Source: Paenibacillus sp. UNC451MF (GTDB lineage Bacteria > Bacillota > Bacilli > Paenibacillales > NBRC-103111). From it: a stretch of 64,000 nucleotides of DNA. The DNA is taken from assembly GCF_000686845.1 (NCBI RefSeq), contig NZ_KK366024.1, forward strand, positions 213,261 through 277,260, in the 5' to 3' direction. The notes beneath the pieces were generated by a model, which ran no database searches, was not told the origin of the DNA, and was given only the letters and a program-made list of their open reading frames with translations. Position numbers and translations under genes: made by a program. The stretch's first letter is position 1, and each line of letters opens with the position of its first letter. Below, one piece after another: positions 35,624-44,096 of this stretch.

Positions 35624-36544
35624 TTGAAGCATTTGCTATCTTTAAAAGAACTGGACAGGAATGAGCTTGTAGCCTTAATTCAAAAGGGAGTGGACATAAA
35701 GCGAAATCCAGAACGCTATTATGAAGCTTGTAAACGAAATGGTTTGCTGATGCTATTTCAGAAAACATCTACGAGAACCAATCTGTCCTTCCAATCGGGG
35801 ATTAATCAAATGGGTGGATACGCCGTTGTAATGGATTGGGAGTCGAGTAATTTTGTTTTATCACCGATTCAATATGAAGTTCGCTATGCATCAAGAAATT
35901 GTGATCTCCTCATGGCACGACTGAAAAAGCATGAAGATATCGTCGAGTTGGCGACCTACTCACAAGTACCTATCATTAACGGCTGCTGTGAAAAGTATCA
36001 TCCTTGCCAAGCATTAGCCGATTTAATGACCATATATGAAATCTCGGGCTCTTTTGATGGAGTAACACTCACCTATGTGGGCATACACAATAATGTTGCG
36101 AACTCTTTAATTATTGGGTGCATGACGCTGGGAATCAAGCTTCAGGTGGTTACGCCTGTCATTAATGAAGCATCGTGGGAAGAAGAGCTTATGACAGAAG
36201 CTCGACTAAGCAAGTATATTGAATGGAAAGAGGATCTTGCCAAAGCTCTTTCAATAACGGACTACGTATATACCGATACCTGGATCGACATGGAATTTTT
36301 TCATGACCCTGATTATCAAGAGGAGAAACAGAAAAGAATGCAAGTCATGCTTCCATATCAACTGAACAAGAGCAATCTGGGAGAATATTCTCCTTATATC
36401 ATGCACGATATGCCCATTCATCCTGGTTTTGAGATAGCAAAAGATCTCATAGAATCCGAGAAGTCGGTTATTTATCAACAAGCGGAAAATAGGATGCACA
36501 TTCAAAAGGCATTAATGCTTTATTTACTCCAAACGAAATACTGA
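35624..36544 (+). CDS. Ornithine-carbamoyltransferase-like enzyme with altered substrate loops
   Basis: TTG start with AGAGGTGG upstream. The 306-aa protein has the aspartate/ornithine carbamoyltransferase fold: the carbamoyl-phosphate motif STRT (residues 49-52) and HPCQ (126-129) are intact. The second-substrate elements differ from OTC: the SMG loop reads DME (222-224) and HCLP is HDMP (261-264), so the Cys that contacts ornithine is absent. It should transfer a carbamoyl group from carbamoyl phosphate, but to an acceptor other than, or bound differently from, ornithine. It stands alone with a candidate ARG box, away from any arg operon in view. Confidence 0.82.
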   Translation: MKHLLSLKELDRNELVALIQKGVDIKRNPERYYEACKRNGLLMLFQKTSTRTNLSFQSGINQMGGYAVVMDWESSNFVLSPIQYEVRYASRNCDLLMARLKKHEDIVELATYSQVPIINGCCEKYHPCQALADLMTIYEISGSFDGVTLTYVGIHNNVANSLIIGCMTLGIKLQVVTPVINEASWEEELMTEARLSKYIEWKEDLAKALSITDYVYTDTWIDMEFFHDPDYQEEKQKRMQVMLPYQLNKSNLGEYSPYIMHDMPIHPGFEIAKDLIESEKSVIYQQAENRMHIQKALMLYLLQTKY

Positions 36545-36727
36545 TATCGTACAGTTGAATATCGTATGTGAGAAAAGATAGATAAGCTGCACGTGTCGCG
36601 GCATAGCTGTCTTTTTTGTTTAGCAATGGCTATTTACATGTCGAACATATGTGCTGTATAATGAGGAAAATGTGGATAAATATGGAACTAATATATAGCT
36701 AGTAATCTATATTTTCGGAGGATGGTT

Positions 36728-37684
36728 ATGGAGCTTGCAAAGCAAAGAGAACTATTGACAATTGTATTCAGAGAGGCACTGCAAACCTTTGTTGACAAAA
36801 TCAAGCAAGACGATCAAGTTATAGCGGCAATACTCATGGGTAGCTTATCCTACGATCAAGTCTGGGAGAAGTCCGATATAGATTTAAAACTGATCGTTCA
36901 CGAGCAAAAGCTGAATAAAAGTTACATGTGTTTTGTTGAAAATGATGTGCCGATTAATACAAGCATTCAAACTCGCAATGATTTTAAGCGTTGGATTGAA
37001 CGTTCTTTGCAAAGCTCTATCAGCCATTCTATGCTCATACGAAGTACGCTTTTGTTTACCAAGGATAGTTCCATCACGCCATATTTTGATCAAATACGGA
37101 CGGTCGGTGAGCGTGATCGCCAGATGCAGCTAATGAGACTAGGGTGTCACGGGCTAGGTATACTGGCTAAGGCTGAGAAATGGCAATATGTTAAGCAGGA
37201 CACCACATACAGCGCACTATGGATTATGAAGCTAGTGGATATACTTGCACAGATTGAAGTAGTTCTGAACGGTGAAGTCCCTATGCGGGAATCAGTTCAA
37301 CAGGCCATGACGTTCAACACCGATTTTTTTGATTTGGTTTACGTTCAAATGGTGCATAATGAAGTTAATGAGCAGATGGTCCATACCGTCCTTCAGCAGA
37401 TCAATACGTATTTGAGTGAACGGGGAGACCGATTGTTTCAACCGATCCTTGCGTATTTAAAGGAAGAAGGCGACGTTCGTACCGTAACGGATATTGTTGA
37501 TAAGCTTGGAGTTATTGTGCAAATTGATAACGGTTCCATTACAACGGCTTGTGACTGGTTGGTGGAGCAGGAGCTTCTTGTGAAAATGGAGAGTGAGACA
37601 AAAGCGACTCCGAAGAGCCGAATAGAGCTGTCTGAGCCTGCTTACTTATATGAGAATCCAGATGATTTAGGATGGGAGATGTGA
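36728..37684 (+). CDS. Nucleotidyltransferase-like protein
   Basis: ATG 36728 is 6 nt from CGGAGG; ATG 36722 overlaps the site. The 318-aa protein has the polymerase-beta-type motif GSLSYDQVWEKSDIDLKLI (Gly-Ser followed by Asp-x-Asp) near residue 40, so metal and nucleotide binding is likely. A helical middle domain is followed by a C-terminal winged-helix-like part (VTDIVDKLGVIVQIDNGSITTACDWLVEQELL). The acceptor is unknown. It ends 6 nt before the UvrA-like gene, so the two are co-transcribed. Confidence 0.8.
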   Translation: MELAKQRELLTIVFREALQTFVDKIKQDDQVIAAILMGSLSYDQVWEKSDIDLKLIVHEQKLNKSYMCFVENDVPINTSIQTRNDFKRWIERSLQSSISHSMLIRSTLLFTKDSSITPYFDQIRTVGERDRQMQLMRLGCHGLGILAKAEKWQYVKQDTTYSALWIMKLVDILAQIEVVLNGEVPMRESVQQAMTFNTDFFDLVYVQMVHNEVNEQMVHTVLQQINTYLSERGDRLFQPILAYLKEEGDVRTVTDIVDKLGVIVQIDNGSITTACDWLVEQELLVKMESETKATPKSRIELSEPAYLYENPDDLGWEM

Positions 37685-37690
37685 GATCAG

Positions 37691-40585
37691 TTGAGGCAAT
37701 TCATAGAAGTCAGAGGCGCAAGGCAAAACAACTTGCAAAATATCGATGTAAATATACCGCGGGATAAGCTAACGGTAATTACCGGCGTGAGTGGTTCGGG
37801 TAAATCCTCGCTTGCGTTTGAGGTCATCTACGGAGAGGGGCAGCGGCGCTTTCTTGAGTCCTTATCCACCTTCGCCAAGAGCCGAATGAATCAATTGAAG
37901 AAGCCGGACGTCGATTTTGTATTTGGCTTATCTCCAGTCATCGCGATTGAGCAGAAAAAAGGAATCGTTAATCCAAGATCAACAGTTGGAACGATGACAG
38001 ATATTTATGACTTTTTAAGATTACTTTTTGCATCTGTCGGGGAAGCAAGCTGTCCGTTCTGCGATCATCCCGTCCCGATACGCACACCGAATCAAATGAT
38101 GGATCATATTCAATCTCTCCCGGAGGGTACGGAGGTTGAGGTGCTTGCACCGATTTACAAAATATATGGTGAAGACTTTGAAACGTTGTTTGATGAAATA
38201 CGGACCAAAGGATTTCGTTCAGTTAAAATCGATGGCGCTACTTTTAGCTTGGGGGATATGCTCGAGCTCGATGATGAGTTGGAATATCAAATGGAAGTCA
38301 TCATTGATAAATTTGTAGTTAAGAAGGATACGTTCAAGGTATTGACTAAAACGATTGAAAACAGCTTAAAGCTGGTAGGTGAAGGGTTTATTCGATTCGA
38401 AATCATAGAGCAGCCCGAGAGGGAGAAAATCGATCGAGATGTATTTTACAGAGGGTTTGCTTGTCCGGAGCATCATCTTACTTTGGGGGAGCTGCATCCA
38501 TCTTACTTTTCTTTTAACGATCCTGATAGTGCATGCAGAACATGTGGCGGTATTGGAACGTTTATGAGGACGGAAGCGCGATTTCTAATCAAAAATGAGG
38601 AAAAAAGTATAGCTAAGGGAGCGCTGGACTCTAAGCTGCTTGGAACGAACGGCAATACATGGCGATGGTCCATCCTGTACAGCCTGGCAAAGCACTACGG
38701 TTTCAGCTTGGATACTCCTCTGAAAGAGCTGCCTGAATCAATCATTAATATTTTGTTTTATGGAACCAAGGGACAAAAGTTTCCTTTCATTGCGCCTGAG
38801 GACGCATCCAAGACCCAAGCTCGCCATGCAGGCAAATTAATGGGTTACGGCGGACTCGTCAATATGGTAAATCGCTGGTATAAAATGTACTTAAAACGTA
38901 AAGCGACCAATACGTCCGAAGAAGAGTTTTATAAGCGTGTTATGGTTGAACATATATGTCCTGACTGCGAAGGAAGAAAATTGAAGCCGCAGCGGTTTTG
39001 CGTTAAGGTGGGTACTGGAGATATTCATGAACTATGCAGTCACTCGCTAAAGGATCTTCAGCAATTTTTAGCTGGACTATCGTTTCCGGTGGAGAAGGCT
39101 CAGGTTGGGAAACAAATTACAGGTGAAATTCAATCCAGGCTTACACTGCTTCTTGATATAGGCCTTGACTATTTAAGCTTGGGTCGCCGTTCGGATACCA
39201 TTTCAGGCGGTGAAGCTCAAAGAATTCGTCTATCTACTCAAATAAGCTCTGGACTTATGGGAATGCTCTACGTTCTGGATGAGCCGAGTATCGGGCTGCA
39301 TGCTAGAGATAGTATACGGATAGTCGATACATTGAAAAAACTGCGCGACACGGGCAATACGATTATTGTAGTTGAGCATGACATCGATACGATTTGCAGT
39401 GCTGACCATATTATCGAGGTCGGACCCGGTCCAGGTACTCATGGCGGCTGCATTATTGCACAAGGTACGGCGGAGCAACTGCGGATGCATTCGGAATCTA
39501 TTACAGGCTCGTTCTTGTCCGGGGCAAGAAAAATCGAAGTACCCTCCAAGCGACGTCAGGCGTCAGGCCTAACGCTTTCCATAAAAGGAGCAAGAGCTAA
39601 TAACTTGCGTAGTGTGAATGTAGATATCCCGCTAGGACTTATGGTGTGCATTACGGGAGTTTCCGGATCAGGGAAAAGTACGCTTATTAATGAGGTTATG
39701 TACAAGCAGCTCTACTCTGTATTCCATGATGCACGCATTGTTCCTGGTGAACACGACTCGGTGGAAGGTCATGAGCATTTGACAGGCATTATTAATATCG
39801 ATCAATCTCCAATTGGACGTAGTTCTCGTTCTAATGCAGCGACTTATGTAGGTTTTTTCGACCGAATTCGGGAATTGTTTGCTGAAGCTGCAAGGATAGC
39901 AGGCAAGGAGCTCAGCAAGAACGATTTTAGCTTCAATCAGAAAAATGGCGGGCGATGCGAGCATTGTCAAGGTGAGGGGATTGTCACGACTCCATTGCAA
40001 TTTATGCCCGATGTTGAATCGGTTTGTCCGGTATGTAAAGGAGCTAGATTCAATGAGGAAGTGCTGGATGTGCGGATCAAAGACCATAACATTGCTCAAG
40101 TGCTGGAGATGAGCATTGAGGAGGCGGTGGACTTTTTCTCCGAGCAGCCTTATATCCTTCACAAGTTAAGCGTATTGAATCAGTTGGGACTCGGTTATTT
40201 GCGGGTTGGTCAATCGGCTACAACTCTATCAGGTGGAGAGGCTCAGAGGATCAAGCTTGCAACAGAGTTAAGTAAAATAAAACGCGGTGCACACAACTTG
40301 TATATTTTGGACGAACCTACAACAGGTTTGCATTTGCAGGATATTCAAAAATTGATCGACTGCATTCAACAGTTGGTTGATGCTGGACATACCGTTGTCG
40401 TTATTGAGCATCATCTAGATATGATTAAAGTAGCAGATCATATTATCGATATGGGACCGGATGGCGGAAAAAATGGGGGAGCAGTTGTTGCTAGCGGAAC
40501 ACCCGAAGAAGTGGCTAAAGTACAAGAATCTTTAACAGGCAAATTTCTAAGTGAAGTACTTGTTGCCGAAAATTGCTATTGGTAG
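37691..40585 (+). CDS. UvrA paralog (UvrA2-like ABC ATPase)
   Basis: TTG start after GGGAG. The 964-aa protein has two ABC domains: Walker [10 protein letters not shown] and GVSGSGKST, signatures [18 protein letters not shown] and [18 protein letters not shown], Walker [11 protein letters not shown] and [10 protein letters not shown]. The zinc module of domain II is intact (CEHCQGEG...CPVCKGAR). In the first module the usual CxxC is CxxH (FACPEHH) before CRTCGG. The region after Walker A ([30 protein letters not shown]) also departs from housekeeping UvrA (YARQFL..). Paralogs of this kind act in damage tolerance or drug self-resistance; which applies is not known. Confidence 0.88.
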   Translation: MRQFIEVRGARQNNLQNIDVNIPRDKLTVITGVSGSGKSSLAFEVIYGEGQRRFLESLSTFAKSRMNQLKKPDVDFVFGLSPVIAIEQKKGIVNPRSTVGTMTDIYDFLRLLFASVGEASCPFCDHPVPIRTPNQMMDHIQSLPEGTEVEVLAPIYKIYGEDFETLFDEIRTKGFRSVKIDGATFSLGDMLELDDELEYQMEVIIDKFVVKKDTFKVLTKTIENSLKLVGEGFIRFEIIEQPEREKIDRDVFYRGFACPEHHLTLGELHPSYFSFNDPDSACRTCGGIGTFMRTEARFLIKNEEKSIAKGALDSKLLGTNGNTWRWSILYSLAKHYGFSLDTPLKELPESIINILFYGTKGQKFPFIAPEDASKTQARHAGKLMGYGGLVNMVNRWYKMYLKRKATNTSEEEFYKRVMVEHICPDCEGRKLKPQRFCVKVGTGDIHELCSHSLKDLQQFLAGLSFPVEKAQVGKQITGEIQSRLTLLLDIGLDYLSLGRRSDTISGGEAQRIRLSTQISSGLMGMLYVLDEPSIGLHARDSIRIVDTLKKLRDTGNTIIVVEHDIDTICSADHIIEVGPGPGTHGGCIIAQGTAEQLRMHSESITGSFLSGARKIEVPSKRRQASGLTLSIKGARANNLRSVNVDIPLGLMVCITGVSGSGKSTLINEVMYKQLYSVFHDARIVPGEHDSVEGHEHLTGIINIDQSPIGRSSRSNAATYVGFFDRIRELFAEAARIAGKELSKNDFSFNQKNGGRCEHCQGEGIVTTPLQFMPDVESVCPVCKGARFNEEVLDVRIKDHNIAQVLEMSIEEAVDFFSEQPYILHKLSVLNQLGLGYLRVGQSATTLSGGEAQRIKLATELSKIKRGAHNLYILDEPTTGLHLQDIQKLIDCIQQLVDAGHTVVVIEHHLDMIKVADHIIDMGPDGGKNGGAVVASGTPEEVAKVQESLTGKFLSEVLVAENCYW

Positions 40586-40600
40586 TCAAATGACAAATAA

Positions 40601-40783
40601 TGGGATCTGCCATTATCGAACCCGGTAGTAGCCGAAAGGGCAGGTTTTACTCTGCAGGGTACCTTTCATTGTGATGATCGTGGAACAGATGGATCCCTAA
40701 GAGATACGCTAGTTTTCGCTAAGGTTCGTGGTTTTGAATTCGACCCTTGTAATGCATATTTTTTAACCAACAGTCAAAATTAG
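40601..40783 (+). pseudogene. 3' fragment of a GNAT N-acetyltransferase gene
   Basis: The frame from 40604 reads SNPVVAERAGFTLQGTFH, then DGSLRDTLVFAKV, the C-terminal acetyl-CoA-binding end of RimI/RimJ-type GNAT acetyltransferases, and stops at 40781-40783. An in-frame stop at 40598-40600 lies right before it and no 5' part is present, so it is a truncated remnant of about 60 codons. Confidence 0.6.
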
Positions 40784-40785
40784 AC

Positions 40786-40815
40786 TTTACAAAATTCATC
40801 AAAAAAAGGTATAAT
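40786..40815 (+). promoter_or_regulatory. Promoter of the riboswitch transcript
   Basis: TTTACA, 18-nt spacer, TATAAT; the riboswitch begins about 28 nt downstream. Confidence 0.65.
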
Positions 40816-40842
40816 ATAAGATACAATTCAATATGTTTATAG

Positions 40843-40985
40843 CGCTGAGTTTTCTTTGAGAAAAACGGGGGAACCAAGTAACATGGGGTGAATCATGATG
40901 TAGCTGGGAGCTGCATTGTGTAGGGCGTATTCTCACCGCCCGAATCCGACAGCTAACCTCGTAGGCGACCGTGGGAAGGATAGAT
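40843..40985 (+). ncRNA. ydaO/yuaA (cyclic di-AMP) riboswitch
   Basis: All conserved blocks of the ydaO class are present in order: ACGGGGGAACCAA, TGGGGTGAATC, a variable stem, TAGGGCGT, and CCGAATCCGACAGCTAACC followed by TCGTAGGCG. In this class binding of c-di-AMP promotes termination and switches genes off. A terminator follows 13 nt later. The usual targets are potassium uptake and cell-wall hydrolase genes; here the only gene before the next terminator is a 55-aa ORF. Confidence 0.92.
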
Positions 40986-40997
40986 TTGCTTATAAAA

Positions 40998-41023
40998 GCA
41001 CAAGGTCTAGCCTTGTGTTTTTC
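40998..41023 (+). terminator. Expression-platform terminator of the riboswitch
   Basis: CACAAGG-TCTAG-CCTTGTG followed by TTTTT; 66 nt before the small gene. Confidence 0.85.
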
Positions 41024-41088
41024 GTGCTACCAAAAAGCAAAAAAGTCTTTCCGTCTCAGCACCGTACATTTGAGAGGAGGATTTGGTT

Positions 41089-41256
41089 ATGGACAGCAAA
41101 GAAAAATTGTTTCACTTGTTAGACGGTTTGACGGAACGAGATCAGAGGGCAGCCATCGAATTCATTCAATTTCTTGCACACCGTAACGGAAAGAAAATTA
41201 AAAATGAAGATGTCATCAATCTCTATGGCAAAAATTATTTTGTTGTTCCAGATTGA
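41089..41256 (+). CDS. Riboswitch-controlled small protein, 55 aa
   Basis: ATG 41089 follows GAGAGGAGG. The product starts MDSKEKLFHLLDGLTERDQ and ends YGKNYFVVPD. The first 30 residues form one amphipathic helix pattern (LTERDQRAAIEFIQFLAHR), similar in style to DUF2281-like or antitoxin-like small proteins, but I cannot assign a family. It has no membrane segment or cysteine. It is alone between the riboswitch terminator and another terminator, so it is the sole visible target of the c-di-AMP riboswitch. Confidence 0.75.
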   Translation: MDSKEKLFHLLDGLTERDQRAAIEFIQFLAHRNGKKIKNEDVINLYGKNYFVVPD

Positions 41257-41292
41257 TAAGCATGCAGAACTTATTATAGAACTGTAATACAA

Positions 41293-41338
41293 AAAACGGC
41301 CGTATCTCGGTATAATCCGAAGCGGTCGTTTTGTTTTT
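41293..41338 (+). terminator. Terminator after the 55-aa gene
   Basis: AAAACG..CCG..CTCGG arms pairing with CCGA..CGG..CGTTTT, then GTTTTT. Confidence 0.8.
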
Positions 41339-41349
41339 CACAAATAGTG

Positions 41350-41400
41350 TTGACGTGATAAAAAAGATTAAGTATAGTTATTTCATACCTATACGGGTAT
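41350..41400 (+). promoter_or_regulatory. Promoter with CstR/CsoR-like operator, site 1
   Basis: TTGACG, 17-nt spacer, TATAGT, and at the expected transcription start the dyad ATACCTATACGGGTAT (41385-41400). ATACCC..GGGTAT is the type of site bound by CsoR-family persulfide sensors (CstR). Confidence 0.65.
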
Positions 41401-41456
41401 GTGTAAATCAAGTTGTTAAAATGCATTTGGATTGTCCATTTTTTTTGATTATCAAC

Positions 41457-41472
41457 ATACCCTATAGGGTAA
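41457..41472 (+). promoter_or_regulatory. CstR/CsoR-like operator, site 2
   Basis: ATACCCTATAGGGTAA, a nearly perfect dyad immediately before the ribosome site of the rhodanese gene. Confidence 0.6.
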
Positions 41473-41488
41473 TCGAGGAGGGTCATAA

Positions 41489-41800
41489 GTGATTTTTAAA
41501 GAACAACTTCCGCAGGAAGTAATGATTAAAATCCAAAACAATGAGCCAGTATTTGTTCTGGATGTACGTGAATCTGATGAATGGGAATCAGGTCATATAC
41601 CAGGGGCAACACATATTCCGCTTGGGCAAATAGCCAGAGCACTAAATGAACTGAAATCAAGCCAAGAAACGGTTGTTGTCTGCCGCAGTGGCAATAGAAG
41701 CCGGATGGCTTGCGAATACTTATCTTCATTTGGATATAACGTGGTTAATATGAAAGGCGGAATGTCGGATTGGACAGGGAAAGTTGAATACGGCAAATAA
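41489..41800 (+). CDS. Rhodanese-domain sulfurtransferase
   Basis: GTG start after GAGGAGGG. The 103-aa single rhodanese domain has LDVRESDEWESGHIPGATHIPL and the active-site loop CRSGNRS with Cys65. It carries sulfane sulfur as a Cys persulfide. First gene of a persulfide-handling set, 17 nt before tusA-like, under two CstR-like sites. Confidence 0.92.
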   Translation: MIFKEQLPQEVMIKIQNNEPVFVLDVRESDEWESGHIPGATHIPLGQIARALNELKSSQETVVVCRSGNRSRMACEYLSSFGYNVVNMKGGMSDWTGKVEYGK

Positions 41801-41817
41801 AAAAAGGAGGAATTAAA

Positions 41818-42042
41818 ATGGCAAACTTGGTTATTGATGCGAAAGGCTTAGCATGTCCTATGCCTATTGTTAAAGCTAAAAAAGGTATCGATTCTCTGGA
41901 GTCTGGTCAAATTATGGAACTCCATACGACCGACAAAGGGTCAATGCAGGATTTTCAGGCATGGGTTAGGTTGTCCAAGCATGAGCTGATTGAAGCGAAG
42001 GAAGAGAATGGAGTATTTGTTTTTCTAGTGAAGAAAGGGTGA
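41818..42042 (+). CDS. TusA-family sulfur carrier protein
   Basis: A 74-aa protein with the TusA motif DAKGLACPMPIVKAKK; Cys13 of CPMP is the sulfur-carrying residue. AAAAGGAGG precedes the ATG. It passes sulfane sulfur between rhodanese and DsrE-type partners, both encoded here. Same transcript as the rhodanese gene. Confidence 0.92.
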   Translation: MANLVIDAKGLACPMPIVKAKKGIDSLESGQIMELHTTDKGSMQDFQAWVRLSKHELIEAKEENGVFVFLVKKG

Positions 42043-42096
42043 AGGTTAATCAATTTTAGCTGGTAGCTTTTTTTCCAGACATCATTCATTGAACCT

Positions 42097-42113
42097 ATAC
42101 CCTACAAAGGTAT
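42097..42113 (+). promoter_or_regulatory. CstR/CsoR-like operator, site 3, inside a promoter
   Basis: ATACCC-TACAAA-GGTAT lies between TTGAAC (42089-42094) and TATACT (42111-42116), a 16-nt-spaced promoter for the second rhodanese-like gene. Confidence 0.5.
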
Positions 42114-42127
42114 ACTATTATTCAATA

Positions 42128-42143
42128 ATACTACTGGGGGTAT
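42128..42143 (+). promoter_or_regulatory. CstR/CsoR-like operator, site 4 (half-site)
   Basis: ATACTACTGGGGGTAT: the right arm GGGGGTAT is perfect and the left arm only partly matches. Confidence 0.4.
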
Positions 42144-42160
42144 ATTGAAGGAGGTCATCA

Positions 42161-42544
42161 GTGATGAAATGGTTGGTGCTTATTGTTTTATTGTTTATTT
42201 ATTATATGTGGTTTAGACCTGTAAAAGGTTTGAAATATATGGATAGCCATACATTATGTGAGTTTATGAAGAACTCGGAAGATCCAGTCATTCTGCTGGA
42301 TACCAGAGACTCTGTTGATTACTATGCAGGTCATCTGGAAGGTGCTGTCCATATTTCATTAGGACGGCTCCCTTACGTAAAGAAGAAAGAGCTGAAGAAG
42401 GAAGCGCAGATTATTTTAGTTTCCGACTCGAAATACCGCAGTAAGAAAGCAGCAAGAATTTTGAAAAAGTCCGGATTTTCTCATTTGAGCGCTTTAAACG
42501 AAGGAAAGCCTTCTTACTGTTCGAAACAGCCGATAGGAATTTAA
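42161..42544 (+). CDS. Membrane-anchored rhodanese-like protein lacking the active Cys
   Basis: GTG 42161 or ATG 42164 after AAGGAGG. An N-terminal TM helix (WLVLIVLLFIYYMWF) is followed by a rhodanese domain (VILLDTRDSVDYYAGHLEGAVHISLGRL). The loop that should read CRSGNRS reads SDSKYRS, so the catalytic Cys is Ser88. It probably cannot carry sulfur and may be a binding or scaffold protein at the membrane. The C-terminal Cys118 (KPSYCSKQP) is the only other candidate thiol besides Cys33. Follows its own CstR-like sites. Confidence 0.82.
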   Translation: MMKWLVLIVLLFIYYMWFRPVKGLKYMDSHTLCEFMKNSEDPVILLDTRDSVDYYAGHLEGAVHISLGRLPYVKKKELKKEAQIILVSDSKYRSKKAARILKKSGFSHLSALNEGKPSYCSKQPIGI

Positions 42545-42565
42545 GAAGTTAGAGAGGACGTCATT

Positions 42566-43048
42566 ATGGGAGAAAATAAAGAGAAGACTACGATTGTACT
42601 GTTCAGCGGGGATCTTGATAAAGCGATCGCTGCTTTCATCATTGCAAATGGGGCGGCCGCTTATGATCATGATGTGACGATATTCTTCACTTTCTGGGGA
42701 TTGAACGCACTTCGTAAAGATGAGCCGTTAAAAGTGAAAAAAGGTTTTCTCGAAGGGATGTTTGCGAAGATGATGCCTCGAGGTGCCGACAAGCTGGGAC
42801 TATCCAGAATGAATTTTGGAGGCATGGGTCCTCAAATGATCAAGCATGTGATGAAAAAGCATAATGCGTTAACCCTTCCACAATTAATTGAATTGGCCCA
42901 GGAGCAAGGCGTTAAATTAGTTGCTTGTACTATGACAATGGACTTGTTAGGGCTGCAAAAGGAAGAGCTGATGGATGACATTGAATATGCAGGTGTTGCC
43001 GCTTATTTAGGGGATGCTGCAGAAGCAAAGGTAAATCTGTTTATTTAA
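42566..43048 (+). CDS. DsrE/DsrF/DrsH-like protein
   Basis: A 160-aa DsrE-fold protein: TTIVLFSGDLDKAIAAFIIANGAAAYDHDVTIFFTFWGLN at the start, and the conserved Cys in VACTMTMDLLGLQKEEL near residue 127. DsrE-like proteins accept sulfur from TusA. It lies 21 nt after the degenerate rhodanese gene and closes the cluster; a bidirectional terminator follows. Confidence 0.9.
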   Translation: MGENKEKTTIVLFSGDLDKAIAAFIIANGAAAYDHDVTIFFTFWGLNALRKDEPLKVKKGFLEGMFAKMMPRGADKLGLSRMNFGGMGPQMIKHVMKKHNALTLPQLIELAQEQGVKLVACTMTMDLLGLQKEELMDDIEYAGVAAYLGDAAEAKVNLFI

Positions 43049-43102
43049 GTTTTGAAACGGTGCATGAATTGAAGTACACAAGTAAATGCTAGAAAAGACC
43101 AA

Positions 43103-43133
43103 AAAACATTAGCCCTGAACAGCTAATGTTTTT
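43103..43133. terminator. Bidirectional terminator
   Basis: AAAAACATTAGC/GCTAATGTTTTT with T-runs on both strands. Confidence 0.88.
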
Positions 43134-43140
43134 CGCGTTG

Positions 43141-43890
43141 TTACATATCGGTCGGCATTTCGATTGCCTGTGGTTCATTGAGGGCACGTTGTTTCTTACT
43201 TTTTGAAATCCAAATCACTATTATAACGATAAGTATTAGGATTACGAATCCGACCATCAACGACAAGTTCAAAATGTTGAGTGTTTTAATATCGACTTTA
43301 ATATCATTGTTTTTACCTGCGAACAAGTCCCACTGATAGGTTTTACCGTCATCTAATACCCTTGATGCATTTTGCATTTCCGCTTTGTCCGGCAGTGTCA
43401 GTGTAAACTTTAGATCAATCTGACTTACCATCATTTTTTGGAAGCCAGTAGGATCGGATGGGTCCGCTTGCATAGTGCTAAGATCAAAGTTACCTACCAA
43501 ATGGTTTGTATTGAAAAGCAACCCTTTATCGGTTGAAATATTCATTTTATTTTCGTTTGCAAAATCTTTTTGAATAACACCTACGTTTTTAATATCTTTA
43601 GCATCGGCAACGTGTTTTTTTGCTTGAACACCCTGATAATCCCCATCTTTATATTGAGTGACAGTGAACCCTTCTGATTCAAAGTTCTTTTTCATTTCCC
43701 CGATCAAATCGGTCTTGTTTTTGGTATCCATACTCATTAGAGCAATTAATTGAGAGCTCATACCCAATTTATAGTCAAGATCTGCCGATGAATCTTTGTT
43801 TAATGTAACATGGAAATCTCCTTTGATACAGCCGTTTAGCAAGATCATCGTGAGGATGAACATAAGGGCCATTAACATTTTCTTTCTCAT
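43141..43890 (-). CDS. DUF3153-type lipoprotein with C-terminal membrane helix
   Basis: I take the Met at 43890 (MRKKMLMALMFILTMILLNGC) as start because it gives a standard lipoprotein signal with lipobox LLNGC. The extracytoplasmic domain (about residues 20-205, beginning KGDFHVTLNKDSSADLDYKLG) is followed by a TM helix (about 212-233) and a short basic cytoplasmic tail. This layout matches DUF3153 proteins, whose role is unknown. Monocistronic. Confidence 0.8.
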   Translation of the reverse strand: MRKKMLMALMFILTMILLNGCIKGDFHVTLNKDSSADLDYKLGMSSQLIALMSMDTKNKTDLIGEMKKNFESEGFTVTQYKDGDYQGVQAKKHVADAKDIKNVGVIQKDFANENKMNISTDKGLLFNTNHLVGNFDLSTMQADPSDPTGFQKMMVSQIDLKFTLTLPDKAEMQNASRVLDDGKTYQWDLFAGKNNDIKVDIKTLNILNLSLMVGFVILILIVIIVIWISKSKKQRALNEPQAIEMPTDM

Positions 43891-44019
43891 TGAAATACAC
43901 CACTTTAACATAGAATTTAACAACATTAACCATTATATATAACGATTGGTATCCTGTCTATGATAAAAGTAGTTCCAAAATCCTAAGGGGGGAAGTACCT
44001 CCTTTACATAATAAACCAA

Positions 44020-44056
44020 AAATCCCGCATGGCCTATATGCCAAACGGGATTTTTA
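44020..44056. terminator. Terminator between minus-strand genes
   Basis: AATCCCG..TGGC/GCCA..CGGGATTTTT-type hairpin, T-rich on both strands. Confidence 0.85.
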
Positions 44057-44096
44057 GTCTTTATTAAGCTGCCAAAGGGTTCCGTGAAAGCGATAC

